Counted from the stretch's first letter, positions 1 to 10,393 are shown. The stretch: 64,000 nt of DNA from Pseudolactococcus reticulitermitis (GCF_002260845.1 NZ_BEDT01000005.1:124001-188000); one strand, 5' to 3'. Numbers and translations: made by a program. The notes: generated by a model from the letters alone, not told the origin.

Positions 1-309
1 ATCATCGGTGGTGCAGTTAAGCCAACGACAGAAGCTGTTACAGGTAATTTCGCCGTTCAGCAGTTGGTGACTTTTAACTTTAACAAGGCCTTCATCGGGG
101 CGAATGGCGTTTCACGTGATGGTGGGATCACAACGGCAGATGAAGAAGAAGCAATGATTAAGCGTTTAGTTTTACAGCAAGCCAAAGAGAAATATATCTT
201 AGCTGACAGCTCGAAACTCGGTCAAATCTATTTTGCAAAAATCGCAGAATTTGATGATAAGATTAACATGATTACGGAGGAAATTCATGATATACACAGT
301 AACACTTAA
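1..309 (+). CDS. fruR: DeoR-family fructose operon repressor, C-terminal part (5' truncated by window)
   Basis: The window opens inside a reading frame that ends at 307-309. It begins with a GGAVKP-T-EAVTG stretch and carries the sugar-phosphate sensor fold (FIGANGVSRDGGITT, then ADSSKLGQ) typical of the C-terminal effector domain of DeoR-family repressors. The DNA-binding half lies outside the window. It overlaps the start of the 1-phosphofructokinase gene by 23 bp, so the two are cotranscribed and translationally coupled. In this family the regulator of fruK-fruA responds to fructose 1-phosphate; that role is inferred from family and context. Confidence 0.85.
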   Translation: MIGGAVKPTTEAVTGNFAVQQLVTFNFNKAFIGANGVSRDGGITTADEEEAMIKRLVLQQAKEKYILADSSKLGQIYFAKIAEFDDKINMITEEIHDIHSNT

Positions 310-1198
310 CCCCTCTATCGACTTTTTGGTGCGACTGCCGGAATTCAAGGTTGGTGAAGTGAATCGCATGACTAGCGACGATAAATTCCCAGGTGGTAAA
401 GGCATCAATGTCTCCCGCATCTTAGCTCGCCTTGGCTCACACTCGACTGCTCTCGGGTTTCTTGGTGGTTTCACTGGTGCTTTTATCAAAGAAAAATTAG
501 AAGCAGAAGCAATTCAAACAGATTTTGTCAAGATTGCATCAGACACGCGGATCAATGTCAAAATTAAATCAAGTATCGAAAGCGAGATCAATGGTGCAGG
601 GCCGACAATCTCAGCAGCAGAACAGGATAGTTTCTTTGCTAAACTCGATGTTTTGACCGCTGAAGATATCGTTGTTCTAGCCGGTTCAGCACCTGCAAGT
701 CTAGGGCAAGATTTCTACCTGGAGGTCATTAACAAAATCAAAGCGCAAGGGGCTGAGTTTGTCATTGACATTGAAGGGGATGTCTTGGTTAAATCTTTGG
801 CAAACCGCCCCTTGGTTGTCAAACCTAATAACCATGAGCTAGGTGCTATCTACGGTGTCGAGTTCGACGGTGTAGATGATTTAATCCCATACGGGCATAA
901 GCTTTTGGCTGATGGCGCCCAATACGCCATGATTTCGATGGCTGGCGACGGTGCGCTGTTATTTGCAGATGGTAAAACTTACTTTGCCAAGGCGATTAAA
1001 GGCACGGTTAAAAATTCTGTTGGCGCAGGCGACTCGATGATTGCTGGGTTTGTTGGAGAATTTGCCAAGTCACATGATGCGGTCAAAGCGTTCCGTCAAG
1101 GCGTTGCCTGTGGCACGGCGACAGCTTTCTCAGATGACTTGGCAGCAGCAGATTTTATCCAAGCAATCGCTGAGCAAGTGGTTATTGAAGAACTTTAA
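287..1198 (+). CDS. fruK: 1-phosphofructokinase
   Basis: Converts fructose 1-phosphate plus ATP to fructose 1,6-bisphosphate in the cytoplasm, feeding PTS-imported fructose into glycolysis. The protein is 303 residues, normal for the PfkB/ribokinase family. Visible motifs are GGKGINVSR near residue 37 (sugar binding) and SVGAGDSMIAGF near residue 245 (PfkB signature 2, with the catalytic Asp in GAGD). The start is the ATG behind ACGGAGGAAATTC, inside the end of the regulator gene. It lies between the regulator and the fructose PTS gene in the classic fruRKA order. Confidence 0.95.
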   Translation: MIYTVTLNPSIDFLVRLPEFKVGEVNRMTSDDKFPGGKGINVSRILARLGSHSTALGFLGGFTGAFIKEKLEAEAIQTDFVKIASDTRINVKIKSSIESEINGAGPTISAAEQDSFFAKLDVLTAEDIVVLAGSAPASLGQDFYLEVINKIKAQGAEFVIDIEGDVLVKSLANRPLVVKPNNHELGAIYGVEFDGVDDLIPYGHKLLADGAQYAMISMAGDGALLFADGKTYFAKAIKGTVKNSVGAGDSMIAGFVGEFAKSHDAVKAFRQGVACGTATAFSDDLAAADFIQAIAEQVVIEEL

Positions 1199-1231
1199 TT
1201 CAGTTTATTTTATATTTAGAAAGGTTTTCTT

Positions 1232-3181
1232 ATGAAAATTCAGGACTTATTGCAAAAAAATGCGATGATCTTATCGCTCAAGGCAACCAATAAAGCAGAC
1301 GCCATTTCAGAAATGGTCCAAAAACTCGTTGACACAGGCTATGTCACTGACTTTGAAACGTTTAAATCCGGTATCTTGGCGCGTGAAGCATTGACGACGA
1401 CTGGTCTTGGCGAGGGTATCGCCATGCCGCATAGCAAAAATGCGGCAGTTAAAGAAGCCGTCGTGTTATTTGCTAAGAAAGATGGTGGATTAGACTATGA
1501 ATCATTAGATGGTCAACCGACTGATTTATTCTTTATGATTGCAGCACCGGATGGGGCGAACGACACGCATTTAGCGGCGCTTGCGGAGTTGTCTAAATAT
1601 CTGATGAAAGATAGCTTTGCCGATTTGCTCCGCGCGACAACAACGCCTGAGCAAGTCTTGGCAACATTCGACGAAGCTGAAGCAGCAACAGTCGAAGCAG
1701 CGGTTACAGCGATTAACACTGGTGAAGATTTCGTCGTTGCGGTCACAGCTTGTACGACAGGGATTGCCCACACTTACATGGCTGAAGAAGCCCTTAAAAA
1801 ACAAGCCAAAGTGCTTGGTGTGGCGATTAAGGTCGAAACAAATGGCGCGTCTGGTGTCGGTAACAAATTGACAGCAGACGATATCAAACAAGCCAAAGGT
1901 GTGATTATCGCAGCGGATAAGGCTGTCGAAATGGACCGTTTTGATGGCAAACCCTTGATTTTGAAACCCGTTGCGGCGGGCATTCGTGAACCAGAAAACT
2001 TGATTAAAGAAGCGCTTTCAGGCAACCTACCAACTTATAAAGCAACAGGTCAAGCCCAAGAAAACGCGACTGAGGAAAAACTCAGCATCGGGAAAGCTTT
2101 CTACAAACACTTGATGAGTGGGGTGTCAAGCATGCTCCCATTCGTTATCGGTGGCGGGATTGCGATCGCCATCGCCTTCCTCATCGACAACGCCATGGGT
2201 GTGCCCAAAGATCAGCTCAGCAACCTCGGTAGTTACCATGAGTTAGCGGCGATCTTCAAGCAACTCGGTGGCGCAGCTTTCGGCTTCATGCTCCCTATCC
2301 TCGCCGGTTATATCGCCTACTCCATCGCTGAAAAACCAGGTTTGGTGGCAGGTTTCGTTGCAGGTGCGATTGCGTCAAATGGTCTTGCCTTCGGTAAAGT
2401 CCCATTTGCCAGTGGTGGTGAGCAGACCTTAGCTCTGTCTGGTGTACCGTCTGGTTTTCTAGGCGCGCTTGTCGGCGGTTTTCTTGCCGGTGGTGTCATC
2501 ATCGTTCTTAAAAAAGGCTTCGCCAATGTCCCACGGTCATTGAGTGGTATTGTTTCCATCTTAGTTTACCCAGTTTTGGGTGTGTTAATCACTGGTTTTC
2601 TCATGCTCTTTGTCAATATTCCAATGGCAGCTATCAACAGCGGTCTAACTGGCTTCTTGAACAGCTTATCAGGTGCCAATGCCATCTTGCTTGGTGCACT
2701 ACTTGGTGGTATGATGGCTATTGATATGGGTGGTCCATTTAACAAAACAGCTTATGTTTTCGGGACAGGCACACTTGCAGCGACTGTCGCATCTGGTGGC
2801 TCAGTCGTCATGGCAGCAGTGATGGCAGGTGGGATGGTGCCACCACTCGCAGTCTTTGTGGCAACACTTCTATTTAAAGACAAATTTACCAAAGAAGAAC
2901 AAAACTCAGGTTTGACAAATATCGTCATGGGACTCTCCTTCATCACCGAAGGGGCGATTCCATTCGGTGCCGCTGACCCCGCTCGTGCGATTCCATCATT
3001 TATCCTCGGTTCTGCTGTCACAGGTGGTCTCGTTGGCGCGCTCGGTATCAAACTCATGGCGCCACACGGTGGTATCTTCGTGATTGCCTTGACAAGCAAT
3101 CCTGTGATGTATCTAGTAGCAGTTGCTATTGGTGCAGTGATTTCAGGTCTTGTCTTTGGTGCCTTGCGTAAAGCGAAATAA
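1232..3181 (+). CDS. fruA: PTS fructose transporter, EIIABC
   Basis: Imports fructose and phosphorylates it to fructose 1-phosphate. The 649-residue fusion has EIIA at about 1-145 (phosphorylated His67 in GEGIAMPHS), EIIB at about 167-265 (active Cys174 in TACTTGIAHTYMA) and a membrane EIIC from about 285 to the end with several hydrophobic segments. Its product is the substrate of the upstream kinase. The gap to fruK is 33 bp with AGAAAGG as ribosome site, and a terminator follows, so the operon ends here. Confidence 0.95.
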   Translation: MKIQDLLQKNAMILSLKATNKADAISEMVQKLVDTGYVTDFETFKSGILAREALTTTGLGEGIAMPHSKNAAVKEAVVLFAKKDGGLDYESLDGQPTDLFFMIAAPDGANDTHLAALAELSKYLMKDSFADLLRATTTPEQVLATFDEAEAATVEAAVTAINTGEDFVVAVTACTTGIAHTYMAEEALKKQAKVLGVAIKVETNGASGVGNKLTADDIKQAKGVIIAADKAVEMDRFDGKPLILKPVAAGIREPENLIKEALSGNLPTYKATGQAQENATEEKLSIGKAFYKHLMSGVSSMLPFVIGGGIAIAIAFLIDNAMGVPKDQLSNLGSYHELAAIFKQLGGAAFGFMLPILAGYIAYSIAEKPGLVAGFVAGAIASNGLAFGKVPFASGGEQTLALSGVPSGFLGALVGGFLAGGVIIVLKKGFANVPRSLSGIVSILVYPVLGVLITGFLMLFVNIPMAAINSGLTGFLNSLSGANAILLGALLGGMMAIDMGGPFNKTAYVFGTGTLAATVASGGSVVMAAVMAGGMVPPLAVFVATLLFKDKFTKEEQNSGLTNIVMGLSFITEGAIPFGAADPARAIPSFILGSAVTGGLVGALGIKLMAPHGGIFVIALTSNPVMYLVAVAIGAVISGLVFGALRKAK

Positions 3182-3211
3182 GTTTCAAACTCATCTAAGT
3201 TTTTATCACGA

Positions 3212-3245
3212 AAAGAACGTCTGTTGTAGGCGTTCTTTTTGTTTA
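3212..3245 (+). terminator. Intrinsic terminator of the fruRKA operon
   Basis: The arm AAAGAACG at 3212-3219 pairs with CGTTCTTT at 3231-3238 and is followed by a T-rich tail. It lies 30 bp after the fruA stop. Confidence 0.85.
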
Positions 3246-3372
3246 AAATTTAAAATGCCCAAACATAAGAAATGATTAGATTTTAATTAACGAATGAATT
3301 GTTTTTAAATGAATAATATGGTAAAATTTAAACATAGAATAAGTTTATTTATATAAATTGATAACTAAACTA

Positions 3373-3378
3373 TATAAT
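3373..3378 (+). promoter_or_regulatory. Candidate -10 box for the structured leader and adhesin
   Basis: A perfect TATAAT lies about 30 bp upstream of the first leader ribosome site. The nearest -35-like sequence (TTGATA, 3358-3363) is only 9 bp away, too close, so the promoter would depend on an activator or on a weak -35 around 3350. Confidence 0.4.
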
Positions 3379-3405
3379 AAAAAAAGTTATATAAGATGCG
3401 CTAGA

Positions 3406-3458
3406 AGGAGAAAAAACACATGCTAATTTCAAACAACAAAACAAATGTTTTTTCTCCT
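3406..3458 (+). promoter_or_regulatory. RNA hairpin that would hide a strong ribosome site
   Basis: AGGAGAAAAAACA at 3406-3418 is perfectly complementary to TGTTTTTTCTCCT at 3446-3458 (13 bp, 27-nt loop). The left arm contains the whole Shine-Dalgarno of a small ORF whose ATG (3420) is in the loop. When folded, the ribosome site would be blocked. This looks like a translation switch in the leader of the adhesin gene; function is inferred. Confidence 0.6.
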
Positions 3459-3557
3459 ATGCTTTCAGTTATCACTAGATCGCTGTTGGCGTTTATTTGT
3501 GATGCGCAAGCGGAACAAATAAATGTCAACAGTCAACAGTCAACAGTGAAAATGTAG
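3420..3557 (+). CDS. Possible 45-residue leader ORF
   Basis: An ATG at 3420 follows AGAAGGAG with 9-nt spacing and opens 45 codons to a TAG at 3555-3557. The peptide is polar with a short hydrophobic stretch (SLLAFIC) and has no recognisable family. Both of its ends lie in inverted repeats, so the DNA may matter more as RNA structure than as protein. It ends 79 bp before the adhesin start. Either a regulatory leader peptide or a chance ORF. Confidence 0.35.
   Translation: MLISNNKTNVFSPMLSVITRSLLAFICDAQAEQINVNSQQSTVKM
3482..3546 (+). repeat. Second leader hairpin with three TCAACAG direct repeats
   Basis: Bases 3482-3500 pair with 3515-3533 (about 19 bp including G-U pairs, 14-nt loop). The right arm runs into three tandem TCAACAG units at 3526-3532, 3533-3539 and 3540-3546. 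A further small stem (TAGCTG/CAGCTA, from 3555) follows. None has a T tract, so this is not a plain terminator. Confidence 0.6.
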
Positions 3558-3636
3558 CTGTTGTTCTTTCAGCTACGCTGAATCATTTTGATTCGTCTTA
3601 AAAACAATTCAAAATTATATAGAAAGAGTGACGATT

Positions 3637-6600
3637 ATGTCTTATAAAAACAGGTCTAAAATTAGACAAAAATTAGTCTCTATCTTCCTTGGTTTAAGCT
3701 TGGTGTTTAATGTCTTTGCGCCATTAACAGCAGTTTTTGCAGAAGATATTGCACCTCCGACAGTCCCAGTGAGTAGCTGGCACCTCTTGAATTCAAAAAA
3801 TGAAGTGGTTTCTGAAGAAAATCCTGTCAAAGTCGAGGAAGCTTATGCGCTACAAGCAGAAGTTCATTTACAGGCTTTAGAAGGGTTAAAACTCACAGCA
3901 GGTGATTTGTATCAACTTGCTCTGCCTGAAAATTCTGAGATAGGTACTTGGTCAGGTCAACAAGAAACACCAAAAGACTTAGTGAACAAGCTCGGTAAAG
4001 TTGTCGGAAGTTTCACGATTCAAAATCAAGTCATTTTGTTGAGTTTAAATGAAACAGTGACTGGTCTTGATGAAGTTGATGTCGTCATTCAAACTGATGC
4101 CGTTTTAACAACGGATGTTGAAAAAAATCTGACCCAGGCGGTTCAAGTAGGCGATAGTTCACAAAATATTGCTTTTATTGCGGCGACGTCGTACCCAGAA
4201 CCAACGCCAGAACTTAAACCAGCAACCAAAGCCAAACTAATGCCTCGGGCATTATCAATTGATTATTCGAGTCAAGTCGTCGTTAACGATTGGGAAATTT
4301 TAGATAGTTCAGGTATTCCTCTTTCTATAACGAACCAAGGGACAAGAGGTCAAGTCTATCAGCTGAAATTTAACTGGACCTTAACACCATTAAGTGGTAC
4401 TTTGAACGAAGGGGACACATTTTCGTTTAATCGTCCCGTTAGTACACCGGGTGGTAATTGGGGTGCTACGAATTATGCTTGGACGAACTTTACCGATTCT
4501 TTAGGGACAGTTTTAGGTCAATGGCGAATTCAAAGTAATAAAATCGAAGTAGTCATAGGTGTTAACGTGACAGGACAACAGAGTATTTCTGCTGAATTCA
4601 TCTCTGGTGCGAATGCCTTTTCAGCAGCTTGTGCCCCCCAAGGTGGTGACACGATTGTGTCCTTTGGTGGGATAGATAAAGTAATTAATTTCAAGAATAG
4701 TTCATCGTTATCAGCTTTAGGTGCCAGTGATGGAAAATACTTGAGGTCAACTTCAAATACGACGGCAACCTGGAATTTTAGTATTGGTAATAAAGAGTTA
4801 AGGCGATTAGGGGAAAGCTTTGGTACGGCATATGATATTCAAAGCAGTGTTTATATTGAAGATGTTCTCAATGGAATTCCGACTGAGTTTTCATTAGAGA
4901 ATAGGGTATATCTTCCAACTGATTTGTCTACAGGTGTTCTATCTGGTGCAGCTGGTGCTCTTCATACGATACCTACGACTAAAATAACTCAGAACTCAGG
5001 GGAATCTTACGCGGATTTTAAGAATAGGTTAGGTGTTTATCAATACGGTTTTTATAAAGATGCTTTTGACCAATACACTTTAGTAGTTTATCTAGGGGAT
5101 ATGGGAAGTGATGGTATAAGATATTCTGATTTGGATGCCAATTTCTTGAACACAGCAGTTAACAATGCGATTAACAATGGCTCTTATCTTGAGTCAGACC
5201 GCGATACGTTGAAAGATTTCATGACGAAGACCTATGGTAATGAAAATGTCATTGGAGGGAAAGTAGCTTTCTATATGGGGTTTGTTACTGAAACCTATCC
5301 CCAAGTTGCTACAACTACAACCATCAAAAACACCGCTAAAATCACCAAGAGTGGTATTTCAAAGGATTATTCAGCTACTGGGCAACTTCAAGTTCCGTCA
5401 GGTTCAGGAGAGACTATTTCTTCAGGTTCAGTGGGTGTTTATCTAGCTGATACCGACACCAATTTACCACTTGCTGGCACCTTTAAACTCCAAAAACAAG
5501 ACGGTGCTAATTGGGTAGATTATAATGGCAATGGCAGTGGTCCATGGACAACTGATGCTGCTAATTATGGTTTTGTTAATGCGGGTTCAGTGGGCGACGG
5601 TACTTACCGCTTCGTCCAAATTGCTGCCCCAAGTACTGAATATGACTTAGAACATTCACCAGGCTATGTTGCTGGTGTTGGGGTTTTATCGGCTCCATTT
5701 ACTATTACCTCTGAAGATACAGCAGGCAAGACGGTGAATGTCCAGAACACCAAATATAAATTCAATGTCATCTATGCCCCAGGCACACAAGGCGATTTCA
5801 CGGCTAACACGCACACTAGCCGTGTTATTAACAGTATGACACCAGCTTTCTCTGGCGCTATGGGTACGGATGGCATGACACCAAAAGGTAAAACGGGCTA
5901 TACTTTCACAGGTTGGGATCCAGTTGTTACCGATTATGTCACTGAGACTGTGACTTATACTGCTCAGTGGGCACCAATCGTTTATGCCATTAACTATGAA
6001 CCAGACGGTGGTGCAAATCCTATAAGTAATCCAATAAACTATACGTACGGCGTCGGTGTGACCAGCTTTGCGCCTGCGACAGGTAAAATAGGCTATACCT
6101 TTGCAGGTTGGTACGATGTGCCAACAGGTGGAAATCCAGTCACAGAAATCTCAAAAACAGCGACAGGCAATAAAACGCTCTACGCGCGTTGGACAGCTAA
6201 CAAGTATGACATCATCTACCATTTAGCTGGAGGCGACAATGCCAATGCTAACCCTGAAAACTATACTTACGATGTCGGTGTAGCAAGCTTTGAAGCTGCG
6301 ACGAAGACAGGATACCACTTCCTTGGCTGGTATGATGCCGCTGAAGGTGGTAATCTGATTACTAATATCCCATCAACAGCGACAGGCACGAAATACCTTT
6401 ATGCCCATTGGAATTACACCATCACCTATGAACTAGATGGTGGTGTAAATGGGACGAACCCAACCCATTATGAGTTTGGTACAGGTGTCACAAGCTTTGA
6501 AAATGCGACGAAGACAGGTCATACTTTCTTAGGTTGGTATGATAAAGCAAGTGGTGGCAACAAAGTCGCAAGTATTTCAGCGACTGAAAAAGAGGATAAA

Positions 6601-7566
6601 ATCCTCTATGCCCACTGGCGTGTTGATGATTATGCGATTAACTATGAGTTAGATGGCGGTGAAAACGATCCTGCAAATCCAGATCAGTACACTTACGGTA
6701 TTGGTGTCTCTAACCTTGAACCAGCAATGAAAGACGGCTATATCTTCCTCGGCTGGTTTGATGAAAATGACCAAGAAGTGACGGCTATTTCCGATACAGC
6801 GATGGGCACCCAAACGTTGTATGCACATTTCAAAGGAGACCAAGCACGCATTGAAGCGCATTCGATTGAGCGGACGATCAAAGCCAACACGACTTACACT
6901 TGGAATCACACCCATCATGCGCCAGTGCTTTATGATGAAGATGGTGGTGTAGTCGAATACGCAGAGCTTTGGGCGATTATCGACGGTAAAGTTTACAGTG
7001 AGACTGACTTTGAAGAATTGCCGGTAGGTGTCTACAAGGTCACCTTCACGAATAGGAATCCAAACCTGAGATTTAATCGTTATAGCCGTTTATTGAGCGC
7101 ATTGGATAAAGAAGTGACGACAGAAACAACTGTGACGATTCTTGAAGCACCTGAAGTACCAGCACCAGTCACAGTTCGTTATGTAGACCAAAATGGTAAA
7201 GAGATTAAAACTGCAACAGTTTACACGGGTAAAAATGGTGACGTGATTTCAAGCTCTGCGCCAATGATTGACGGGTACGAGTTGATTTCCCTTAGTGATA
7301 AAATCAATGCGGTTATCACCGATCAAGCCCAAACTTTCAGCTTTGTCTATAAACGAACTAATGCTACGCAGCCAGACCAACAAGGCAAAACTGGTCAACA
7401 GTTGCCAGCAACAGGTCAAACCTTACCAACGACAGGTCAACAGTTGCCTAAAACAGGTGACACACAAAATGTGTTTAATCTCATGCTTGGGTTCATTTTA
7501 GTTGCCTTGGTCAGTTTCCTATCTTGGTTAAAACTTGGCAAGAGATTTGCGAAAGAAATAGACTAG
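3637..7566 (+). CDS. Large LPXTG-anchored surface adhesin with Listeria-Bacteroides repeats
   Basis: A 1,309-residue predicted cell-wall protein. The start is the ATG at 3637 behind AGAAAG; the GTG at 3628 lacks a site. A signal peptide with a hydrophobic core (LVSIFLGLSLVFNVFAPL) ends near AVFAED. The N-terminal half (about 40-560) reads as adhesin-type beta-sandwich sequence. A prealbumin-like domain follows (about 600-700), then about five Listeria-Bacteroides repeats (707-1066, each ending in GW...LYAHW-type motifs) and a MucBP-like domain (1176-1240). The tail has three heptad-spaced motifs, LPATG (1256), LPTTG (1263) and LPKTG (1270), then a hydrophobic segment and a basic tail. Sortase would link it to peptidoglycan. 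Ligand unknown; an adhesion role is inferred. Confidence 0.85.
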   Translation: MSYKNRSKIRQKLVSIFLGLSLVFNVFAPLTAVFAEDIAPPTVPVSSWHLLNSKNEVVSEENPVKVEEAYALQAEVHLQALEGLKLTAGDLYQLALPENSEIGTWSGQQETPKDLVNKLGKVVGSFTIQNQVILLSLNETVTGLDEVDVVIQTDAVLTTDVEKNLTQAVQVGDSSQNIAFIAATSYPEPTPELKPATKAKLMPRALSIDYSSQVVVNDWEILDSSGIPLSITNQGTRGQVYQLKFNWTLTPLSGTLNEGDTFSFNRPVSTPGGNWGATNYAWTNFTDSLGTVLGQWRIQSNKIEVVIGVNVTGQQSISAEFISGANAFSAACAPQGGDTIVSFGGIDKVINFKNSSSLSALGASDGKYLRSTSNTTATWNFSIGNKELRRLGESFGTAYDIQSSVYIEDVLNGIPTEFSLENRVYLPTDLSTGVLSGAAGALHTIPTTKITQNSGESYADFKNRLGVYQYGFYKDAFDQYTLVVYLGDMGSDGIRYSDLDANFLNTAVNNAINNGSYLESDRDTLKDFMTKTYGNENVIGGKVAFYMGFVTETYPQVATTTTIKNTAKITKSGISKDYSATGQLQVPSGSGETISSGSVGVYLADTDTNLPLAGTFKLQKQDGANWVDYNGNGSGPWTTDAANYGFVNAGSVGDGTYRFVQIAAPSTEYDLEHSPGYVAGVGVLSAPFTITSEDTAGKTVNVQNTKYKFNVIYAPGTQGDFTANTHTSRVINSMTPAFSGAMGTDGMTPKGKTGYTFTGWDPVVTDYVTETVTYTAQWAPIVYAINYEPDGGANPISNPINYTYGVGVTSFAPATGKIGYTFAGWYDVPTGGNPVTEISKTATGNKTLYARWTANKYDIIYHLAGGDNANANPENYTYDVGVASFEAATKTGYHFLGWYDAAEGGNLITNIPSTATGTKYLYAHWNYTITYELDGGVNGTNPTHYEFGTGVTSFENATKTGHTFLGWYDKASGGNKVASISATEKEDKILYAHWRVDDYAINYELDGGENDPANPDQYTYGIGVSNLEPAMKDGYIFLGWFDENDQEVTAISDTAMGTQTLYAHFKGDQARIEAHSIERTIKANTTYTWNHTHHAPVLYDEDGGVVEYAELWAIIDGKVYSETDFEELPVGVYKVTFTNRNPNLRFNRYSRLLSALDKEVTTETTVTILEAPEVPAPVTVRYVDQNGKEIKTATVYTGKNGDVISSSAPMIDGYELISLSDKINAVITDQAQTFSFVYKRTNATQPDQQGKTGQQLPATGQTLPTTGQQLPKTGDTQNVFNLMLGFILVALVSFLSWLKLGKRFAKEID

Positions 7567-7588
7567 CAAGTGAAATTGTCTCAAATCT

Positions 7589-7624
7589 CAAAGACAGCTT
7601 TTCAAACTTGAAAGGCTGTTTTTT
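7589..7624 (+). terminator. Intrinsic terminator of the adhesin gene
   Basis: An inverted repeat around AAAGACAGC...GGCTGTTTTTT with an inner TCAA/TTGA pairing and a T tail, just after the adhesin stop. Confidence 0.8.
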
Positions 7625-7635
7625 CATGTGGTTGA

Positions 7636-7789
7636 TTGTAGGAGCAGTAAAAAAGTTTTACACAATCTGTAAAAAATAATTGCACGAGCAGTAAAAAGTA
7701 ATTACAGGAGCTGTAGCAAAACATTACACTAGCAGTAGCGAAAAATTGTATTAGCTACAGTAGAAATTTGTATGAGCTACAGCAAAAAC
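7636..7789 (+). repeat. Seven tandem copies of a degenerate 22-bp repeat
   Basis: Copies start at 7636, 7658, 7680, 7702, 7724, 7746 and 7768 with exact 22-bp spacing. Each begins TTRYA, usually has GAGC or TAGC in the middle, then WGTA or TACAG and an A-rich end. Several units contain a TACA...TGTA dyad (for example copy 4). The array lies between the convergent adhesin and lysS genes. There are no spacers, so it is not CRISPR. No rep gene is nearby, so an iteron origin is not supported. Confidence 0.8.
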
Positions 7790-7819
7790 CTGAGGACAAA
7801 TAACTTGTCCTCAGGTTTT
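7785..7819. terminator. Bidirectional terminator between adhesin and lysS
   Basis: A perfect 15-bp stem, AAAACCTGAGGACAA (7785-7799) with TTGTCCTCAGGTTTT (7805-7819), and a 5-nt loop. It lies directly after lysS on the minus strand and has A/T tracts at both ends. Confidence 0.85.
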
Positions 7820-7823
7820 CATT

Positions 7824-9332
<1,509 letters not shown>

Positions 9333-9408
9333 TCATTGCTTTTATTTTATCATATTATAGTAGATTTGTGTAGTTGGTGGTGCGAAACAACATGATTTTT
9401 AATCCTAA

Positions 9409-9443
9409 AAAGATAGATAGCGCTTAGTGTTCTATCTATCTTT
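9409..9443 (-). terminator. Intrinsic terminator of the alpha/beta hydrolase gene
   Basis: A 12-bp stem, AAAGATAGATAG (9409-9420) with CTATCTATCTTT (9432-9443). The minus-strand read ends in TTTTTA. It lies 20 bp beyond the stop of the minus-strand hydrolase. Confidence 0.8.
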
Positions 9444-9463
9444 AGTTTTTGGCTGGGTTCAGC

Positions 9464-10393
9464 CTAATATTTCTCCAAAAAGGCGCCGACTTTAGCATAG
9501 TAGCCAGCCTTATCCGTCTCAAGCGCTTCAGCATGTTTAGCGCCCTTGACGATGAATTTTTCGCGGGGGCCTTTTGTTGCCGCATAGTTTTGATTCACCA
9601 TTGCCGTCGGCACAAAATCATCGGCAGCGCCGTGGATAAAGAGGACGGGCAGTTTGTTGTGGGCGAGCGCCTTGACAGAACTTGCGGCATCCTCGCCATA
9701 GGCAAAGCCTGCGCGGATTTTAGAGAGTGCCGACACCTCATAAAGCAGCGGGAAGGCTGGCAGGTTATACATGTCTTTGGCTTGGAAGGTCAGCTCGTCC
9801 CAGACTGAACTGTAGCCACAGTCCTCGATGATGTTGACGACGTTTTTGGGCAAATCTTGACCCGACGCCATCATCACAGTGGCTGCGCCCATAGAAAGGC
9901 CAAAGTAGGTAATCTCAGACTTAGGGTTAGTCTTAATCAGCTGATTTGTCCATTTGATGAGGTCGTACTTGTCCGTCACCCCATAGCCAATCAAGGTGCC
10001 GTCAGATGCCCCATGTGCGCGGTTGTCAGGCATGAGGATGTTATAGCCAAGCTTGTGAAAAAGCATGCCATAGGCTGTCATTTCTTCCTTTTTACTGTTG
10101 AAGCCATGCACGACGATAACTGTTTTATCGGTTGGTTTTTCAGCAGGGACATACCAAGCCTTGAGCGTCAGACCGTCATTTTTCAAAGACAAAGTTTCTT
10201 TATCTAATTTCAGAAAATCTTGTTCATCCTGATAAACGGGAGACGATTTGGGTGTTGGCGCATTGCTAAGGAAGGGTTTATCCCCCCGAACCTGTGCGAC
10301 ATGGAAGAAGTAGAAGCTAGCCCCGATTGAAGCGATGGCTAGGAAAGCGATGAGACCTGCGATTATTTTAAAGCCTGTTTTTAATTTTATCAT
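9464..10393 (-). CDS. Membrane-anchored alpha/beta hydrolase
   Basis: A 309-residue serine hydrolase of unknown substrate. An N-terminal hydrophobic helix (about residues 8-31, KIIAGLIAFLAIASIGASFYFF) should anchor it with the catalytic domain outside the membrane. Visible are the oxyanion region VVHGFNSKKEE, the nucleophile elbow GLSMGA, an Asp in HGAADDFVP and a His in KGAKHAE, so the triad is complete. It resembles YqkD/FrsA-type Bacillota hydrolases. It is alone between lysS and the accessory island on the minus strand. Lipase or peptidase activity cannot be told from sequence. Confidence 0.85.
   Translation of the reverse strand: MIKLKTGFKIIAGLIAFLAIASIGASFYFFHVAQVRGDKPFLSNAPTPKSSPVYQDEQDFLKLDKETLSLKNDGLTLKAWYVPAEKPTDKTVIVVHGFNSKKEEMTAYGMLFHKLGYNILMPDNRAHGASDGTLIGYGVTDKYDLIKWTNQLIKTNPKSEITYFGLSMGAATVMMASGQDLPKNVVNIIEDCGYSSVWDELTFQAKDMYNLPAFPLLYEVSALSKIRAGFAYGEDAASSVKALAHNKLPVLFIHGAADDFVPTAMVNQNYAATKGPREKFIVKGAKHAEALETDKAGYYAKVGAFLEKY

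Noticed and set aside
199-489. Minus-strand ORF of 96 codons over fruR/fruK
   Set aside because: Shadow of real genes: no ribosome site, unnatural composition, and codon bias belongs to the plus strand.
2752-3099. Minus-strand ORF of 115 codons inside fruA
   Set aside because: Antisense shadow of the EIIC membrane region with Ala/Pro-rich composition and no start signals.
3358-3378. Complete sigma-A promoter TTGATA plus TATAAT
   Set aside because: The spacing is only 9 bp, so the two boxes cannot work together.
7636-7789. CRISPR array
   Set aside because: The 22-bp units are directly abutting with no unique spacers, and there are no cas genes.
7636-7789. Theta-plasmid replication origin (22-bp iterons)
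   Set aside because: No rep gene, no DnaA boxes recognised, and the array stands between ordinary chromosomal genes.
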